Below are positions 5,207 through 6,742 of a stretch of DNA of 6,742 nt, in pieces. Position numbers and translations under genes: made by a program. The notes below the pieces were generated by a model. It was not told the origin of the DNA and did not search any database. It saw nothing but the letters and a program-made list of their open reading frames with translations. This stretch comes from Oscillospiraceae bacterium (GTDB lineage Bacteria > Bacillota > Clostridia > Oscillospirales > Oscillospiraceae), in assembly GCA_020025655.1 (NCBI GenBank), contig JAHHRR010000069.1, positions 1 to 6,742 of the forward strand, written 5' to 3'. Within the stretch, counting starts at the first letter, position 1; each line of letters starts with the position of its first letter.

Positions 5207-6742
5207 ATGGATAAAAAATATGAAGCCCTGTTTACTCCGTGGAAGATCGGCAATGTTGAAATAAAGAACCGCATTGTCCAGTGCTCCATGGGCGGCACCT
5301 CACTCTTCGGATGGATGGAGCCTAACCACCTTGACAAAGAGGCAGCTTACTTTCTGCTCAACAGAGCACAGGACGGTGTTGGCCTTATACTTCCCGGTAT
5401 GCAGTGTGTCCGTGATATGATCGGTATTCCCGGAAGAAAATGGCTTTATCAGAATGATAAACTCTTCAGAGAGCTGAAAGAATACATGGTCGAGTTCCAC
5501 AAGACCGGTGCAAAGCTCTTTATTCAGCTGGCCGCAGGCATGGGTCGTTCCATGGCAATTAACGGCACGATGGCCAAAATCGCTAAGAGTGACTTCCTCA
5601 ATAAGCTTGTCAGCCCCATCATGGATGTTCAGTACTGCTGCGCATCATGTTCTCCCACTCCTAACCGCTGGGATGAAAATATCATCTCACACGAGCTGAC
5701 TGTTGACCAGATTCACGATATGGTCAAGGCTTTTGCTCTCACTGCAAAGAGACTGAGAGAAGCCGGTGTTGATGGCGTTGAAATTCATGCTGTTCACGAA
5801 GGTTATCTGCTTGACCAGTTCACCATGAAGAACTGGAATTTCCGTACCGATGAGTATGGCGGATCTTTCGAGAACCGTTATCGCTTCCCTGTGGAAATCG
5901 TCAAGGCTATCAAGAAAGAAGCAGGTGAGGACTTTCCGGTATCTCTGCGTTACTCAGTAGTTTCCAAGACTAAGGGCTGGGGCAAGGGCGCTATGCCTTA
6001 TGATAACGAATTTGAGGAGTTCGGCCGTGACATGGAAGAGTCCGAGATAGCTATCAAGTATCTCTCCGATGCCGGTTACGATATGTTCAACTGCGATAAC
6101 GGTACTTACGATGCATGGTACTGGGCACATCCGCCACAGTATATGCCTGACAACTGCAACCTCAAGTATGTTGAGCACATAAAGAATTACACTGACAAGC
6201 CCGTCGTCTGTGCAGGCCGTATGGATCCTGCTGTCGGCGCACAGGCTGTTGCCGAAGGCAAGATCGACGGCGTTGCTATTGCACGTCAGAATCTTGTTGA
6301 CCATGAGTGGGTCACCAAAATCCGTGAGGGACGTCAGGACGAAATCAAGCCCTGCATCCGCTGCCACAACGGCTGCTTCAATATGTCCAAGTACAAAGGA
6401 ACCGCAAACCTGCAGGCAATGGATGACTCGATGCACCTTGCCCGCTGCGCATTGACTCCCTCCACGATGCAGCATGACAAGTACAAGATTGTAGCCACCA
6501 AGCACCCGAAGAAGGTTGCAGTTATCGGCGGCGGCATCGGCGGTATGGAGTCTGCTCTGGTTCTTACAAAGCGTGGACACCATCCTGTTATCTTTGAAAA
6601 GACCGGCGAACTTGGCGGCCTGTTCCTTACTGCATCCGCAATGAGCTTTAAAGAGAACGATAAGGAACTCATCAAGTGGTACAAGAGAGAGGTTGAAAAG
6701 GCAGGTATAGAGGTTCACCTCAACACTGAGATTACCGATTTC
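5207..6742 (+). CDS. NADH:flavin oxidoreductase / enoate reductase, Old Yellow Enzyme type (3' partial)
   Basis: The first 512 codons of a FadH/BaiCD/enoate-reductase type flavoenzyme; the family is usually about 640-670 residues, so roughly 130-160 are missing at the window edge. Residues 5-370 form the FMN-binding TIM barrel: LFTPWKIGNVEIKNRIV near the start, QLAAGMGR (107-114), the active-site strand GVEIHAVHEGYLLDQF (190-205; His194, His197, Tyr200), RTDEYGGSFENR (213-224), and PVVCAGRMD before the phosphate-binding end. A [4Fe-4S] motif follows: Cys383-x2-Cys386-x3-Cys390, with the fourth ligand probably Cys414. From 435 a Rossmann domain begins (KKVAVIGGGIGGMESA), binding FAD or NAD(P)H. 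Such enzymes pass electrons from NAD(P)H through FAD, Fe-S and FMN to an activated C=C bond of enoates, dienoyl-CoA or oxo-steroids. The ATG follows AAAGGA by 8 bases. It is last of the visible operon; exact substrate unknown. Confidence 0.93.
   Translation, partial: MDKKYEALFTPWKIGNVEIKNRIVQCSMGGTSLFGWMEPNHLDKEAAYFLLNRAQDGVGLILPGMQCVRDMIGIPGRKWLYQNDKLFRELKEYMVEFHKTGAKLFIQLAAGMGRSMAINGTMAKIAKSDFLNKLVSPIMDVQYCCASCSPTPNRWDENIISHELTVDQIHDMVKAFALTAKRLREAGVDGVEIHAVHEGYLLDQFTMKNWNFRTDEYGGSFENRYRFPVEIVKAIKKEAGEDFPVSLRYSVVSKTKGWGKGAMPYDNEFEEFGRDMEESEIAIKYLSDAGYDMFNCDNGTYDAWYWAHPPQYMPDNCNLKYVEHIKNYTDKPVVCAGRMDPAVGAQAVAEGKIDGVAIARQNLVDHEWVTKIREGRQDEIKPCIRCHNGCFNMSKYKGTANLQAMDDSMHLARCALTPSTMQHDKYKIVATKHPKKVAVIGGGIGGMESALVLTKRGHHPVIFEKTGELGGLFLTASAMSFKENDKELIKWYKREVEKAGIEVHLNTEITDF

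Noticed and set aside
5954..6718. 254-codon open frame on the - strand inside the reductase gene
   Set aside because: It is the antisense shadow of a gene with clear family motifs along its whole length; it shows no recognisable domain and no convincing ribosome binding site was seen.
1..6742. CRISPR arrays, insertion sequences, tRNA or rRNA genes, attachment sites
   Set aside because: No regularly spaced repeats, transposase-like frames, terminal repeats or structured RNA gene signatures were seen on either strand.

Overview
The window looks like chromosomal DNA of a low-to-mid GC anaerobic Firmicute, most likely a gut-type member of the Clostridia. The evidence is the strong purine-rich ribosome binding sites (AAAGGTGG, AGAAGGAG, AAAGGA), a TTG start backed by such a site, A-rich intergenic DNA, AGA arginine codons, and a FadH/enoate-reductase type flavoenzyme of the kind abundant in gut Clostridia. 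This is inference; no marker gene fixes the species.

Layout. Positions 1-145 hold two intrinsic terminators and no gene. A LysR-type regulator gene runs leftward (146-1066, TTG start). A 245-bp divergent control region (1067-1311) follows. Four rightward genes then lie head to tail: an M28-fold peptidase-like hydrolase with a rebuilt active site (1312-2727), a 12-helix MFS transporter (2800-4089), a YitT-family membrane protein (start corrected to 4260, end 5126), and an Old-Yellow-Enzyme-type NADH:flavin/iron-sulfur enoate reductase (5207 to the window edge, 512 codons seen, 3' end missing). The gaps of 72, 170 and 80 bp contain two strong hairpins (2741-2773 and 4173-4207). Neither has a good U-tract, so read-through into one operon is plausible. 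No gene-free stretch exceeds 300 bp.

How the parts may work together (inference): the MFS protein brings in an organic, probably anionic compound, the M28-like enzyme cleaves an amide, peptide or other conjugate bond, and the flavoenzyme reduces an activated C=C bond with NADH, which would serve as an electron sink. The LysR protein is the obvious local regulator. The YitT protein has no assigned role.

The most interesting signal is in the control region. Three copies of a dyad of the form TGTTAA-N4-TTAACA (one exact, one with 11/12 and one with 10/12 matches) sit with centres about 74 and 31 bp apart, close to 7 and 3 helical turns. They overlap the predicted promoters in both directions. 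The dyad resembles the clostridial binding site of the NADH/NAD+ sensor Rex, and it also satisfies the LysR-type T-N11-A rule. The second point of interest is the hydrolase, where nearly all residues that bind the two zinc ions in classical M28 aminopeptidases are replaced.
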